This document shows, piece by piece, positions 23,201-35,430 of a DNA stretch of 64,000 nucleotides (positions are counted from its first letter, which is position 1; each line of letters begins with the position of its first letter). The notes under the pieces were generated by a model. That model worked only from the letters and a program-made list of their open reading frames with translations, was not told the origin of the DNA and made no database searches. The stretch lies in assembly GCA_947179155.2 (NCBI GenBank), contig OX359284.1, positions 13,518,432 through 13,582,431 on the forward strand, in the 5' to 3' direction. The translations under genes were made by a program, and so were the position numbers. The stretch comes from Hedera helix (lineage: Eukaryota; Streptophyta; Magnoliopsida; Apiales; Araliaceae).

Positions 23201-24717
23201 ATCAAAAATCATCAACCTAGATGTTAACTAGGGTTTTATCATCAATCATGCTTATACCACCATTTCTTCCATTATCTTTCATACCAACCATGTTAGAATA
23301 ATCATCTAGCATACATAACCATCAACCTTCATAAATATTCAAGATCTAACACCACAAATGTTTTTCTTTCCTCGTATGAAACTAAATAATCAAACTAAGG
23401 TTCAAAGAAACTTTTAAACCTTTCAATGGCGATCTTCTTCTTATAATTCGTTGGATCTATTCTTTGATCTTCCCAAAAATAGCTACCACAGTTCAAACTC
23501 TCAAGCACTCTTTCACAAGAGCTCTAGCTTCTCTCTAGCACTTCTCTCTCTATAATACTTGAAATGCTAACAAATGAACAAACTCTCCACAATGTACTAG
23601 GTAAGTCTTATATATAGGACCAACCTAATTTTACTTAAGTCTCCTAATCACCCAACTCTAGTCAATTAGCATTTCCAATCATGCTTACTATTACATTGAA
23701 AGACTACTTGAATGACATAGTTGATTGACATGTTGCTTGCATTTTAATTTGGAGATTGAGTGAAGCTACTCATTGTGTCCAAAATAAGCAACATGAAAGC
23801 AAGTCTTCACCCCAAGTGGGGCCCTCATTTGGCCGGCCATTATGACCTTTTTGGCTTGATTTTTCCTTTATTTTTCTAGCTTTTATTATGCATATATACA
23901 TCTATATATATATATACACACATGTGCTTAATTGTTGACCAATTTTGACTTCCTATTGGGCTCCACATTGGACTCTAGGATTAAATATATTGGGCTCATC
24001 CATTTAATTTGATTGGGCTCAATTTAATTATTCTATTGGGCTAACATTAAATAACTTATGTTACATTTAATTAAATCAAGCATTGGGCTTGTTTAATTAT
24101 TACATGGGTCAATATTAAATTGTATAGGCTACTAGGTTAGTTTATTGGACCTAGTTTAATACATCATTTGGATTTATTATATAATCCAATTAGATTTGCT
24201 ATTTATAAGTCCATTGGACTCCTTAATTAAATTAGCTTACATAACATTATTACTTACAAATTATTGGGTTTGTTTTAATAAAACCCTAACACATGTTAAT
24301 ACAAGTACTTGGACTTGATTAAATTAATTCATTCACTAACCCCTATCATCCACTAGGTTTATAACATCATTACTCCTACACGTACAATTATTTCCACAAT
24401 GGGGTTATCTTTAATAATTCACTTGCTTCTTCTTTCTCATTATTCATACAAGTAATTAACTTGTTCATTATAAAACTTCTTAATTGCCATAGAAGGCCAA
24501 CATTCAAGCTTTGTGATTTCATCACATAAGCTTCTCTTGAAATCTTTGTCCTTCTTTAGTTAATTCATTTAATTAACTAATTTAATACATCTCATCATAC
24601 AACTCATCACATACACACATACATCATACCTCATATATTCTTATGGGTATAATTGAATTAAATAAATAAAATAAAATAAAATTTTGGGTTCGTAATTTTC
24701 TCGGTCATTACAATCTG
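20240..24717 (-). mobile_element. Nested solo LTR b with TSD ATCTG
   Basis: The LTR is 20245-24712 (4468 bp), TGTGACGCCC to TTACA, flanked by ATCTG at 20240-20244 and 24713-24717. It splits the integrase of element 2 right at the YHPQTDGQSER region. It contains no internal coding sequence, primer site or polypurine tract, so it is a solo LTR left after recombination between the two LTRs of a younger insertion. Its length comes from a palindrome array of about 31 units. A TATA-like motif lies at 23608-23617. Confidence 0.95.
21409..22639. repeat. Largest array of ~39-bp AT palindromes (about 31 units)
   Basis: Units alternate AATATTATTAA and TTTAATAATATT halves with short linkers. It is the longest of the arrays in the window, 1.23 kb with hardly any G or C. 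Confidence 0.9.
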
Positions 24718-25015
24718 TTTGTGGGTGGTAAGCAGTACTCATTCTTAATTGTATACCTAGATGTTCTTGAAGACTTTTCCAGAAGTTCGATGTGAACCTT
24801 GGGTCTCGATCTGACACAATTGAAACTGGCACGCCATGTCTAGAGATAACCTCCTTAATGTATAACTTTGCTAATCGATCCAAAGTGAATTTAACCTTAA
24901 TTGGTAAAAAGTGAACTGGCTTGGTTAGTCTATCCACTATTACCCAAATGGCATCATGACCCTTCTGTGTGGTTGATAGGCCTACTACAAAATCCATTGT
25001 AATATGCTCCCATTT
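24718..25015 (-). pseudogene. Element 2 integrase core, N-terminal part
   Basis: It reads from the WEHITMDF segment after the TGA at 25016-25018, through VDRLTK and SDRDPRFTSNFW, to the YHPQTD segment, where the solo LTR at 20245 interrupts it. Both core Asp motifs are present. The last ~25 residues of the open frame are read from the LTR and are not integrase. The frame continues at 20239. Confidence 0.9.
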
Positions 25016-27046
25016 TCACTCTGGAATCTCTAACGGTTGTAACAATCCGCTTGGTCTTTGATGCTCAGTTTTAACTTGTTGACATGTCAAACACCTACTA
25101 ACGAATTCAGCCACCTCTCTTTTCATGTTTGGCCACCAGAAATTTTGACTTATGTCTTTGTACATTTTGGTACTGCCTGGGTGTACTGAAAACTTAGTAT
25201 TATGTGCTCCTGACATGATTTCTTCCTTGAGTTCTTGAACTGCAGGAATCCAAATTCTGGATTCAAATCTAATGATTCCCTCCTTATCCATCTTGTATTT
25301 GCCGTCTGCAGTCTCTGTTGACTTCTTCAACTTCCTATAGTTTCCATCTTCCTCTTGGATTTTCTTGATGTTACCCAACAAAGTTGAGTGATCCTCCATT
25401 ATGAACAATTTCCTTGTCGAGACTGAAGGAACTCTCACTTCTACGTCGAGTCTAGCGAACTCTTTAATCAATTCATCCTGAGTTGTTAACACATTTAACT
25501 TCTCTTTATTCTTCCTACTCAAAGCATCTGCAACTACGTTGGCTTTTCCAGGATGATATAGGATTTCACAATCATAATCCTTAATCAATTTCAACCATCG
25601 TCTTTGCCTCATATTCAACTCTCGTTGTGTAAAAATATACTTTAAACTCTTGTGATCTGTATAAATTTCACACTTCTCCCCGTACAAGTAATGCCTCCAT
25701 ATCTTCAAAGCAAATACTACCGCCGCTAATTCTAGATCGTGAGTAGGATACCTTAACTCATAATCCTTTAGTTGTCGCGAAACATAAGCTATTACTTTGC
25801 CATGTTGCATTAAAACACATCCTAATCCTTTATGTGAGGCATCACTGTAGACTACAAGACCTCCACTATTATCAGGTAGTGATAATACTGATGCCTCACT
25901 TAGCCTCTTTTTTAGCTCTTGAAAGCTCTTTTCGCATTTATCTGTCCAAGCATACTTCACGATCTTTCTGGTTAAGTTGGTTAACGGGGTTGCTATCTTT
26001 GAAAAATCTTGAATGAAACGTCTATAGTATCCAGCTAAACCGAAGAAACTTCTCACTTCGGTTGGGGTCTTTGGTTGTTCCCAGTTCATAACTGCTTCTA
26101 TTTTTGATGGATCCACTGAAACTCCACTTTTGTCAATCACCTGACCTAAGAACTGAACTTTCTCTAGCCAGAACTCACACTTTGAAAATTTGGCATAGAG
26201 TTGTTCCTTTCGTAAGGTTTCTAGTACACTTCTCAAGTGCATAGCATGTTCTTCTAGTGTTTTCGAGTATATAAGAATATCGTCGATGAATACCACAACA
26301 TACTTGTCTAAGAATGACCTAAAAACCCTATTCATCAAGTCCATGAATGTTGCCGGTGCATTCGTTAATCCAAAGGACATCACTAGAAACTCGTAATGTC
26401 CATAACGTGTTCTAAATGCTGTCTTCGGCACATCTTCCTTTCTCACTTTTAGTTGATGGTAACCTGACCGTAGATTAATCTTAGAGAAATACTCTACTCC
26501 CTTGAGTTGATCAAACAAGTCATCGATCCTAGGTAATGGATACTTATTCTTTATGGTCAATTTATTGAGTTCACGATAATCAACACATAATCTTAAAGTT
26601 CTATCCTTTTTCTTGACAAACAACACTGGTGCTCCCCATGGAGAAACACTTGGTTGAATGTATTTCTTATCCAGCAGTTCTTGTAATTGTACCATCAACT
26701 CCTTCAATTCTACAGGCGTCATCCTGTATGGGGCCTTCGAAATCGGCGCAGTTCTAGGAGCTAAATCAATAACGAACTCAATCTCCCTATCAGGTGGAAG
26801 ACCGGGTAGATCATCAAGAAAGACATCCTGAAACTCTCTAACCACTGGTATTTGGTTTATATCTAACCCTTTCTGTTGGGTGTCTACAATATAAGCCAAA
26901 TAGCCCTGACATCCCTTCTGAAGTAATCCCTTTGCTTTATTTGCGATTAGACATCGGGATTTTCTTGGTGACTGACTTCCGTTGAAGACTACCATTGACT
27001 TGGATGTTGTAAGAAGTTTAACGGACTTTTGTTGACAATCGATCAT
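25016..27046 (-). pseudogene. Element 2 reverse transcriptase, RNase H and integrase zinc module (676 codons)
   Basis: This is the longest open frame of the window. RT runs from REIEFVIDL through WGAPVLFVKK and FIDDILIYSK. RNase H has VVYSDAS, THDLELAA and YTDHKSLK. Then come the tether (HPGKANVVADALSR) and the HHCC zinc module (VHPGST, CLTC). The frame ends at a TGA (25016-25018) just before the integrase core. The first catalytic Asp of RT (motif A, element 1 has SKIDLR) is Asn here, codon at 26474-26476, so the enzyme should be inactive even though the frame is open. It begins after a TAA shortly above 27046 that separates it from the protease. Confidence 0.95.
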
Positions 27047-27049
27047 CGC

Positions 27050-27314
27050 TTAGTGATTGGTCAACCAATCCATGCCTAGAATTACATCAAATTCCCCTAA
27101 TTGGATTGGAATAAGATCGACTCTCAGCTCATGACCATTGATCACTATGAAACAACCTTTCATGATCTTATTAACAGGAATTAGTTCTTTATTAGCAATC
27201 TCTATCATTAAAGGACTTTCTAACAATTCACTAGGTACGTTTAGTTTTCTAGCAAATTCATAGGAAATAAAAGAGCAAGTAGCACCCGAATCAAATAGCA
27301 CATAAGCACTTATG
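27050..27314 (-). pseudogene. Element 2 aspartic protease, main part
   Basis: AYVLFDSGATCSF contains the retropepsin active site. It is followed by a segment with DVILGMDWL, typical of Ty3/gypsy proteases. The N-terminal end is separated from this by the solo LTR at 27320-30995 and lies at 31001-31030. Removing the LTR and one TSD copy restores the frame at the junction. Residues read to the right of 27320 come from the LTR. A stop lies between this part and RT. Confidence 0.9.
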
Positions 27315-30300
27315 GTGTTTGTGACGACCCCAAATCCGGGTCCTTTAACCTCGGGTTTGGTTCTCACTGTACAATACTTAACAACAATGAAATACATAAA
27401 TTGTATTCAAATTTCGCGGAATAATACAAAAGGTTCCTTAACAAAAGGCTACACTTCCCAAGGTCTATTACCTTAATCTTAAACATTACATATTTTAAGG
27501 GAAATACAAAAGATTTATAACAGTAATTACATAACAGTAATTTAAACTAGCATGCATCTACTAAAAACTAAGCATTTGCTTTCCCCTTGCCTTTGTCCGA
27601 TTTAGAGCTTTCGAGATTGGCTGAAATATAGTCATGATATAGCAAGAATGAGCAACTAAAGGGCTCAACAAGTTTATAAACAACAACATAAGATATATCA
27701 TGATGAAGGGAAATAACTTCAAGGTTTTCAACAATAACAATTTGTGAAAGATATCAAGAATCAATGTTCAAAATAAGAATGGATTGACTATTTACTGCTG
27801 AGTGGTCTTTAATGACCGTGAACTGCTACTAAGGTAGAACAGACATACAATGTCTGACACCTTGTTAAAAATAACGGGACACTTGAGGAGATCAGTCCTC
27901 TCATGTCCTATGTATATGAATCACATTTAGATTTCTTGCGCGATGTCGATTTTCCGACAAATAAAAATCCCCTTTAACTAGGGTTGTTCTTTCTCAGTCT
28001 TACCGTAAGACTCCGCGCCAGCCAATGGTTTGGATAAGCTCTTATAATATTTAATTCAATGAATTAACATACATTTGTCTAGCTGGAACAATTAGCTTAG
28101 ACATCTTAAACAGTTGCAAAAGCACTATGTGCGAATACAATAATCAATAACGATGTGAAGTAATTTTCGATAATTAATTCACTCAAAGGTCTGTCAAATA
28201 TCTACGAGTGTAGATACTTGCTCAACAATAAATGAATTGCTCAATGTAATTAAGGTTGAATAATAATTGCAACGATAAATACAAGTTAAGGGGTAGAAAA
28301 CTTGCCTCGTGCGTCGTCTACGGCTAACCAATTTAATTTAATAATCCTTGAACGGACCTAACAACTAATCAAGTTGATCTTTAAATTAGTATCATATATA
28401 CATTAATATGATAACCTCTATACTTCTTACACCTCTAACACTTAACCAAATAATCATGTAGTTAAAGGTATATAAACACTTAGGAAATATTATCATCACT
28501 TGATAATATTTCAATCACATAAAACCTATATTAATTATTTAATATAGTTCAAACTCTTATCTAATATTATTAATAATTTAATAATATTTTATTAGTTTTA
28601 TAATATTATTAATCGTTTAATAATACCTTATTCATTACCTAATATTATTAATCATTTTATAATATTTTAAACATTATCTAATATTATTAATTATTTAATA
28701 ATATTTTATTATCTTAGTAATATTATTAATCATTTAATAATATTTTAATAATTATCTAATATTATTAATCTTTTAATAATATTTTATTATCTTAGTAATA
28801 TTATTAATCATTTAATAATATTTTAATCATTATCTAATATTATTAATCATTTAATAATATTTTATTATCTTAGTAATATTATTTATCATTTAATAATATT
28901 TTAATCATTATCTAATATTATTAATCATTTAATAATATTTTATTTATTATCTAATATTATTAATTATTTAATAATATTTTATCTATTTACAATATTTTAT
29001 TGACTTTATAATATTATTATACAATTAATAATATTTTCATGATTTTCTAATATTATTATATTAATAATAATATCTAATTATAATATTAAACATTTGATAA
29101 TATTTATCCTCTTTTAATTATTAAATCAATTATTTATCATTAAAAATACATTTATTGATTTAAAAATAATAATAAAATAATAAAATAATTTTTTTATCAA
29201 GCAGGGCGTCAAGACGCCGTCCCAAGGCAATTTTGGGACGTCTAGACGCCCATGGACAGAAGCTAGGGCGTATTCTTGGCGTCTAGACGCCGGGCCCTTT
29301 TTGACTGCCGGAACCTCTCTTACTAATTTGGTCATAACTTTATCATACGAAAACATTTTGAGGTGATTTTTGAGTCTAAATTCATTAAACTTTTATTATC
29401 TACAATTTCTATTTAGATCACAAATCCAAATTCCAAACGTAAGTATCCTTAAAATCACTCACAAGGACAGCATGAAAACTAGTTTCATAAATCCTTGGTT
29501 CGATTGGTTCAAACTTGAATAAAATAAACTCTACACCTTCAAATGACATAAACTTGGTGTTGATGTCTTCCTAACTTCTTGTTTTAAAACATTTTATGGT
29601 TCAATAACATTTTTGAAAATGTTTTACACGAAATTTAAAGATCGAACCACTTAGGGTTTAAAAACGACTTACTTTGCGGTAAAAGCCATAACTCCTTTGT
29701 TTTTCATTATTTTTGAAAGCTACAAGTTGGGTTTTCTTTAAAACTCATGTATGTAACTTTATAGCCATAAAAATCCAATTTCAAACTTGTACATTTCAAA
29801 ATACAACATTAAACACAACATGCTTAGTTAGGTTTTACCGGTAAAAATCAATATGAGCATTTCTTGCGTTTTTATGCAATCTACACATACCAAAACATGA
29901 TATAACCACATCAAGCTATGAATATACATATATTACATAGTTACATATTTCTAGACTATCAAAACAAGTTTTGATCGGTTAAAAATAGATTTTAACCGTT
30001 CAAAAGCTATCTATACTACAAAAATGAAATTTAAGAAGGTTAGAGCACTTTTAAACCTTTGAGACTTGTGTGCTCTTCTTCTCCTCCTACCAAAGTATGT
30101 AGTGAAGCTTTTTGTCATCCACCAAGCTCAAGCACTAGCTATCTTCTTACAACTCTCAAGTGTTTCTTCCTTTTCTCTCAAAAGCTCTCTATTTTCTCTC
30201 TTGTATTCTCTAGCAAATGAACTAACAAACTTAACACAAGTGTGGAGCATCTTATTTATAGCCAATTGTTAATCCTTCATTATCTCTCTTAATTCACCAA

Positions 30301-31000
30301 TGTTGGTGAATTTAGAGCTTAATCTAGCTTACTATTGCATGGATGGACATTGTGATTGACTAGGTGATTGACTAGGGTTGTTGGCCAACCTTGTCATAGT
30401 GTAAATTAGAAGCAACATGAAAATCAAGCAACCCATGTGGGTCCCCCTTCAAATCTCAGCAAAATGGCCTTTTCCAAGCCATTTTTCCTTTAATTTTTCT
30501 ACTTTAATTATACATATATACATCTATATATGTATATTCATATATGTAGCAATTTTGACCAATTTTGACTTCCTATTGGGCTCCACTTTGGACTCTAGGA
30601 TTAAATATATTGGGCTCATTCAATTAGATTGTTTGAGCTCAATTTAAATAACACATTGGGCTCACATTAAATATTCTAGGTTACATTTAATTAAATCAAG
30701 CATTGGGCTTGTTTAATTAATTACATGAACTAGTAATTAAATTAATTACATGGACTACTAGGTTAATATCTTTGACCTAGTTTATCAACCCATTTGGATT
30801 TAAAATATAATCCAATTAGATTTGCTTTAATTAACTATACACCTTGTTTTAATTCTTTAAATAAATATACGCGCATACACAAGTACATTTATTTAATTAT
30901 CTAAAGTAAAATTAATTAGTACAAAAAGTTTAAATTCATTGCTAAATATTTATGAAGTATATTTACAATGACTAATGAAATTCGTGGTCATTACAGTGTT
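27315..31000 (-). mobile_element. Nested solo LTR a with TSD GTGTT
   Basis: The LTR is 27320-30995 (3676 bp), TGTGACGACC to TTACA, flanked by GTGTT at 27315-27319 and 30996-31000. It splits the protease of element 2. It resembles the LTRs of element 1 along most of its length, so it is a solo LTR of that family. It has the GCAAG hairpin at 27641-27676, a palindrome array at 28561-29108 and a TATA-like motif at 30252-30261. Confidence 0.95.
28561..29108. repeat. Array of ~39-bp AT palindromes (about 14 units)
   Basis: The same unit as in the other arrays. Some neighbouring pairs of units repeat together (linker TTATCTTAG alternating with TCATTATC), which points to duplication in blocks of two units. 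Confidence 0.88.
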
Positions 31001-32197
31001 GATCGGAATGATACCTGACACTACATCCTACGATGCTACGGCATCTCCCACGGTCATGTTGAATGTCCTTGCTGTTGGACGACCTGGGTTAGTTATTGGG
31101 GTAGATTTGCTGCTATTGTCCCCTCCAGCATTTCCCCCTTTCTTGGGGCACATCTTAGCTTGATGTCCCGTTGCTCCACACTGAAAACAAGTTTCTTTCC
31201 TAGGGTTAGGGCATGCAGTTGCTATGTGTCTCTCTTGTTTGCAATTGTAGCAAATATTCTTCCCTTTTAGACACACTCCTGCGTGTTGTTTCCCGCAGAT
31301 TTTGCACGGTTCTACTGTTTTCTTTTTATTCTCCCCTTGTTGTTGGGAGTTTTCGCCATTAAACCTTCTTTTATTAGTGTTATTATTTACTTCCCCATTT
31401 CCTCCCTTATTATTTTCCCCCTTCATTCCCTCCTTTATTATTATTCATTTCCTTATTAAATATTGTTATGGTTTCACTGCTGCCTTCAGCAATGATAGCC
31501 TTTTCCAAAAGATGAGCATAACTATCTATTTGTAAGACAGCTACCTTACCATGAATCCAGGATTTTAAACCCTCCTCAAACCTTCTTTCTTTTCGTTCCT
31601 CCGTATCTACTTGATTTAGAGCGAAACGAGCAAGTTCATTGAATTTGGAGGCATACTGGGGAACAGTCATGTCCCCTTGTTTCAAATTTAGAAATTGTAC
31701 CTCCATTCTATTCTTCAAGCTTTGAGGGAAGTAATTCTCAAAGAATATTTCCTTGAATGCTTCCCACGCAACCACACCTCCCCCGGTACGGGCTTGGGTG
31801 GCCTCCCACCAGAAGTTTGCCTCCCCCTTCATAAGGTAAGTGGCAAACTTAGTCTTTTTGTCCTTAGCAACCTCTGCTAAGTCAAAGGCTTTTTATATTT
31901 CATTTATCCAGCACTGAGCCTCTATAGGCTCAGTGGTTCCTTTGAATTCAGGAGGACCTACATTTTTAAAGTCTTTGAATGATACTTTCTGTGGTTGAGG
32001 TTCTGGCTGAGGTGGTGGCAATGGTATTTGTGGTTGTGGTTGTGGGGGTGGTGGTGGGACATTATTTTTTGTGCGACTATCTAAGACTCCTATTAACCTA
32101 TCAAGGAATTGTTGCATAGGATCGAGAGTCTGAACATTACTCTCATCACTAACACTTGTTGTTGTTGTTGCCCTGGTTCTTGTCTCGGTGGTGCCAT
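31001..32197 (-). pseudogene. Element 2 gag, broken, with three zinc knuckles
   Basis: The likely start is an ATG at 32195-32197 (MAPPRQ, compare MRPRRQ in element 1). A frameshift falls in a CAA-rich run, after which a Pro/Gln-rich stretch follows (32000-32060). Then comes the gag core with FWWEA, ENYFPQS and YASKFNELARFA (31410-31832), with a stop at 31893. A further shift near 31420 leads to an Asn/Lys-rich part and three zinc knuckles: CKICGKQHAGVC, CYNCKQERHIATAC and CFQCGATGHQAKMC (31130-31310). All knuckle Cys and His residues are present, unlike in element 1. The protease N-terminus follows directly at 31030-31001. Confidence 0.9.
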
Positions 32198-32403
32198 TTT
32201 CTAAATAAAATGAAACATATGTGTAAATATGAAAGCATTAAAAATTGCAAGACATATTTCTTAAACAAACTTCTTATATAATTAAAATTTGTACATTACA
32301 TTATCCGAATGAGTGTAATCACTTAACAACTATTAGCATACCTTATAAAAATGGGAAATGCTAAACAAAACATTTACAACATACTAATATATTACACGTT
32401 ATT

Positions 32404-32967
32404 CGATTAGATCTTTCTAGCCTTCTTTTTAATCATGTGGATCATACCAAGTATTACAAACCTATTGATTTCGAACCCCAAATCTTTGGCGGGTGAAGGG
32501 AATTCAATTATTTTTTTCTCGAGCTTGGCATAAGTAGCACCATAAGCTCGTTTATTGTGAGCACGATTTGCTCATAGGAGGTATACTTCCTCTTGGGAAG
32601 CTTCTAACTGCATCTGTAGTTGGTAGCTTCTTTCAGCTTCATCCAACCACCGCCTTTCGAGTACCTCCATAATACCATTGGCTTTGTTCATGTTGGCCTG
32701 ATTTTCATTTTGGAGTTGTTCCACACGCTCTTCTTGAGCTTCTCCATAGGCCATGATTTCAGCAGCATCCTCTTCCAACTCGACGATGATCTCATCGTAA
32801 GTTGGTAGGTCTATTACATCTGCATCTTCTATTTGGTTTGCCTCTCTGGCATCATGTAGTTCCAAGTTCTGATTAGGCTCCTCTGTTTCAGATTCACTAC
32901 TAGAATGCTCGCTTGGATCACTTTCGTAGTCCAAGGCTTGAGCGTTGTCTTCGTGTATGTCAACCAT
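32404..32967 (-). pseudogene. Element 2 extra ORF upstream of gag: acidic and coiled coil
   Basis: The ATG at 32965-32967 opens a frame of 131 codons to a TGA near 32572. The same frame then stays open for about 56 more codons to 32404. The N-terminal third is very acidic and Ser-rich (SEHSSSESETEE). The middle has a Gln/Glu/Asn/Leu coiled-coil-like stretch (EERVEQLQNENQ). The C-terminal tail is basic (MIKKKARK). It lies between primer site and gag on the coding strand, as in element 1. I do not recognise a family. It may be an extra structural or accessory protein of this lineage. Confidence 0.65.
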
Positions 32968-33148
32968 TTCTACAAAACAAGATTGACTTTAATTAGTATA
33001 GTTCTTTCACATAATGTCTTTTAATTAATTAAGATTTAAAGTTTATTATCATTTTTTTAATTATCTATTAGACTCTTCACAAGTCTATTTAACTTAAACG
33101 ATCAGATTATATCCTAAAGTACTTGCTACTTTAGAGCTATAATCTACA
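32968..33148 (-). other. Short leader of element 2
   Basis: AT-rich DNA between the extra ORF and the primer-binding site. No motif was recognised. Confidence 0.5.
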
Positions 33149-33160
33149 GCTTTGATACCA
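33149..33160 (-). other. Primer-binding site of element 2
   Basis: The minus strand reads TGGTATCAAAGC, initiator Met tRNA type with one mismatch, three bases from the 5' LTR. Confidence 0.82.
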
Positions 33161-33189
33161 ACCTGTGACGCCCCCAAATCACTATACTT

Positions 33190-35430
33190 ACTATAGATGA
33201 CTTGGTGCTCACTATAAATGTTAAATCAATAGGTTTATAGATGATTTCCTTTATTCTCAAACAAAGTTCTCATCTTAATTCCCAAAGATCTTTCATTATT
33301 TTATATCAAGTCCTTGTAATCGATACAAGAGACTTAATACTTAAACATAACATTTTATCCTTAATATTTAGATATTCAATAATTTTATATGTTCCAACAT
33401 CCACGGCATTAAATCATTAGGATGGCTCTTGGGAACAGAGAATCTCGCGGTGAATGTTTGCATCTTCACCCGTGATAAATGTTTGCATCTTTATCCGTGA
33501 CAAATGGTTGTATCTTTGTCCGGCGCAAAATTCTCTTTCCGTACAGAACATTACCCAATTAGTTAAAACCCTCATTCGAAACATATTTGGTTATAGTGAT
33601 ATCTTTTCATATTAATAATCCTACTTATCCGACATTCAGAATAGTAATAACGAGTTATACCTGGGTCCGAGGAACCTTAACGATGGATTTGAATAGTCAA
33701 CATCGCTTAGTCTGTCTCGAATGTACAATACTCACAAGTTATTTACCGATCCTCATCCAGATAAATAGATCATTATTAATACTATGTTAAGTTTTAACAA
33801 TTCTAAGTTTAATCAAAGTAAAGACGTAACAAGAGAATGTGATAAAACTTGATAATATTTATATAATATTCGGTTACATGTGTTGAATTTGTTCTTATTA
33901 CAAAATGTCATTATGACTACAGTTAAGAACAGTTAAGGATACTATAGATGACTTGGTGCTCACTATAAATGTTAAATCAATAGGTTTATAGATGATTTCC
34001 TTTATTCTCAAACAAAGTTCTCATCTTAATTCCCAAAGATCTTTCATTATTTTATATCAAGTCCTTGTAATCGATACAAGAGACTTAATACTTAAACATA
34101 ACATTTTATCCTTAATATTTAGATATTCAATAATTTTATATGTTCCAACATCCACGGCATTAAATCATTTGGATGGCTCTTGGGAACAGAGAATCTCGCG
34201 GTGAATGTTTGCATCTTCACCCGTGATAAATGTTTGCATCTTTATCCGTGACAAATGGTTGTATCTTTGTCCGGCGCAAAATTCTCTTTCCGTACAGAAC
34301 ATTACCCAATTAGTTAAAACCCTCATTCGAAACATATTTGGTTATAGTGATATCTTTTCATATTAATAATCCTACTTATCCGACATTCAGAATAGTAATA
34401 ACGAGTTATACCTGGGTCCGAGGAACCTTAACGATGGATTTGAATAGTCAACATCGCTTAGTCTGTCTCGAATGTACAATACTCACAAGTTATTTACCGA
34501 TCCTCATCCAGATAAATAGATCATTATTAATACTATGTTAAGTTTTAACAATTCTAAGTTTAATCAAAGTAAAGACGTAACAAGAGAATGTGATAAAACT
34601 TGATAATATTTATATAATATTCGGTTACATGTGTTGAATTTGTTCTTATTACAAAATGTCATTATGACTACAGTTAAGAACAGTTAAGGATACTATAGAT
34701 GACTTGGTGCTCACTATAAATGTTAAATCAATAGGTTTATAGATGATTTCCTTTATTCTCAAACAAAGTTCTCATCTTAATTCCCAAAGATCTTTCATTA
34801 TTTTATATCAAGTCCTTGTAATCGATACAAGAGACTTAATACTTAAACATAACATTTTATCCTTAATATTTAGATATTCAATAATTTTATATGTTCCAAC
34901 ATCCACGGCATTAAATCATTAGGATGGCTCTTGGGAACAGAGAATCTCGCGGTGAATGTTTGCATCTTCACCCGTGATAAATGTTTGCATCTTTATCCGT
35001 GACAAATGGTTGTATCTTTGTCCGGCGCAAAATTCTCTTTCCGTACATAACATTACCCAATTAGTTAAAACCCTCATTCGAAACATATTTGGTTATAGTG
35101 ATATCTTTTCATATTAATAATCCTACTTATCCGACATTCAGAATAGTAATAACGAGTTATACCTGGGTCCGAGGAACCTTAACGATGGATTTGAATAGTC
35201 AACATCGCTTAGTCTGTCTCGAATGTACAGTACTCACAAGTTATTTACCGATCCTCATCCAGATAAATAGATCATTATTAATACTATGTTAAGTTTTAAC
35301 AATTCTAAGTTTAATCAAAGTAAAGACGTAACAAGAGAATGTGATAAAACTTGATAATATTTATATAATATTCGGTTACATGTGTTGAATTTGTTCTTAT
35401 TACAAAATGTCATTATGACTACAGTTAAGG
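33190..35430. repeat. 751-bp tandem repeat, three copies
   Basis: Copies start at 33190, 33941 and 34692, each beginning ACTATAGATGACTTGG. They differ at only a few positions (for example A/T in AAATCATTAGG, G/T in GTACAGAAC). The equivalent region of the 3' LTR has one copy. A 67-codon open frame recurs in each copy (33587, 34338, 35089), but it sits in the LTR and is not a gene. Confidence 0.96.

Noticed and set aside
33587..35292. Three identical 67-codon plus-strand open frames
   Set aside because: They recur only because of the 751-bp triplication. They lie in a retrotransposon LTR against the sense direction and have no recognised domain.
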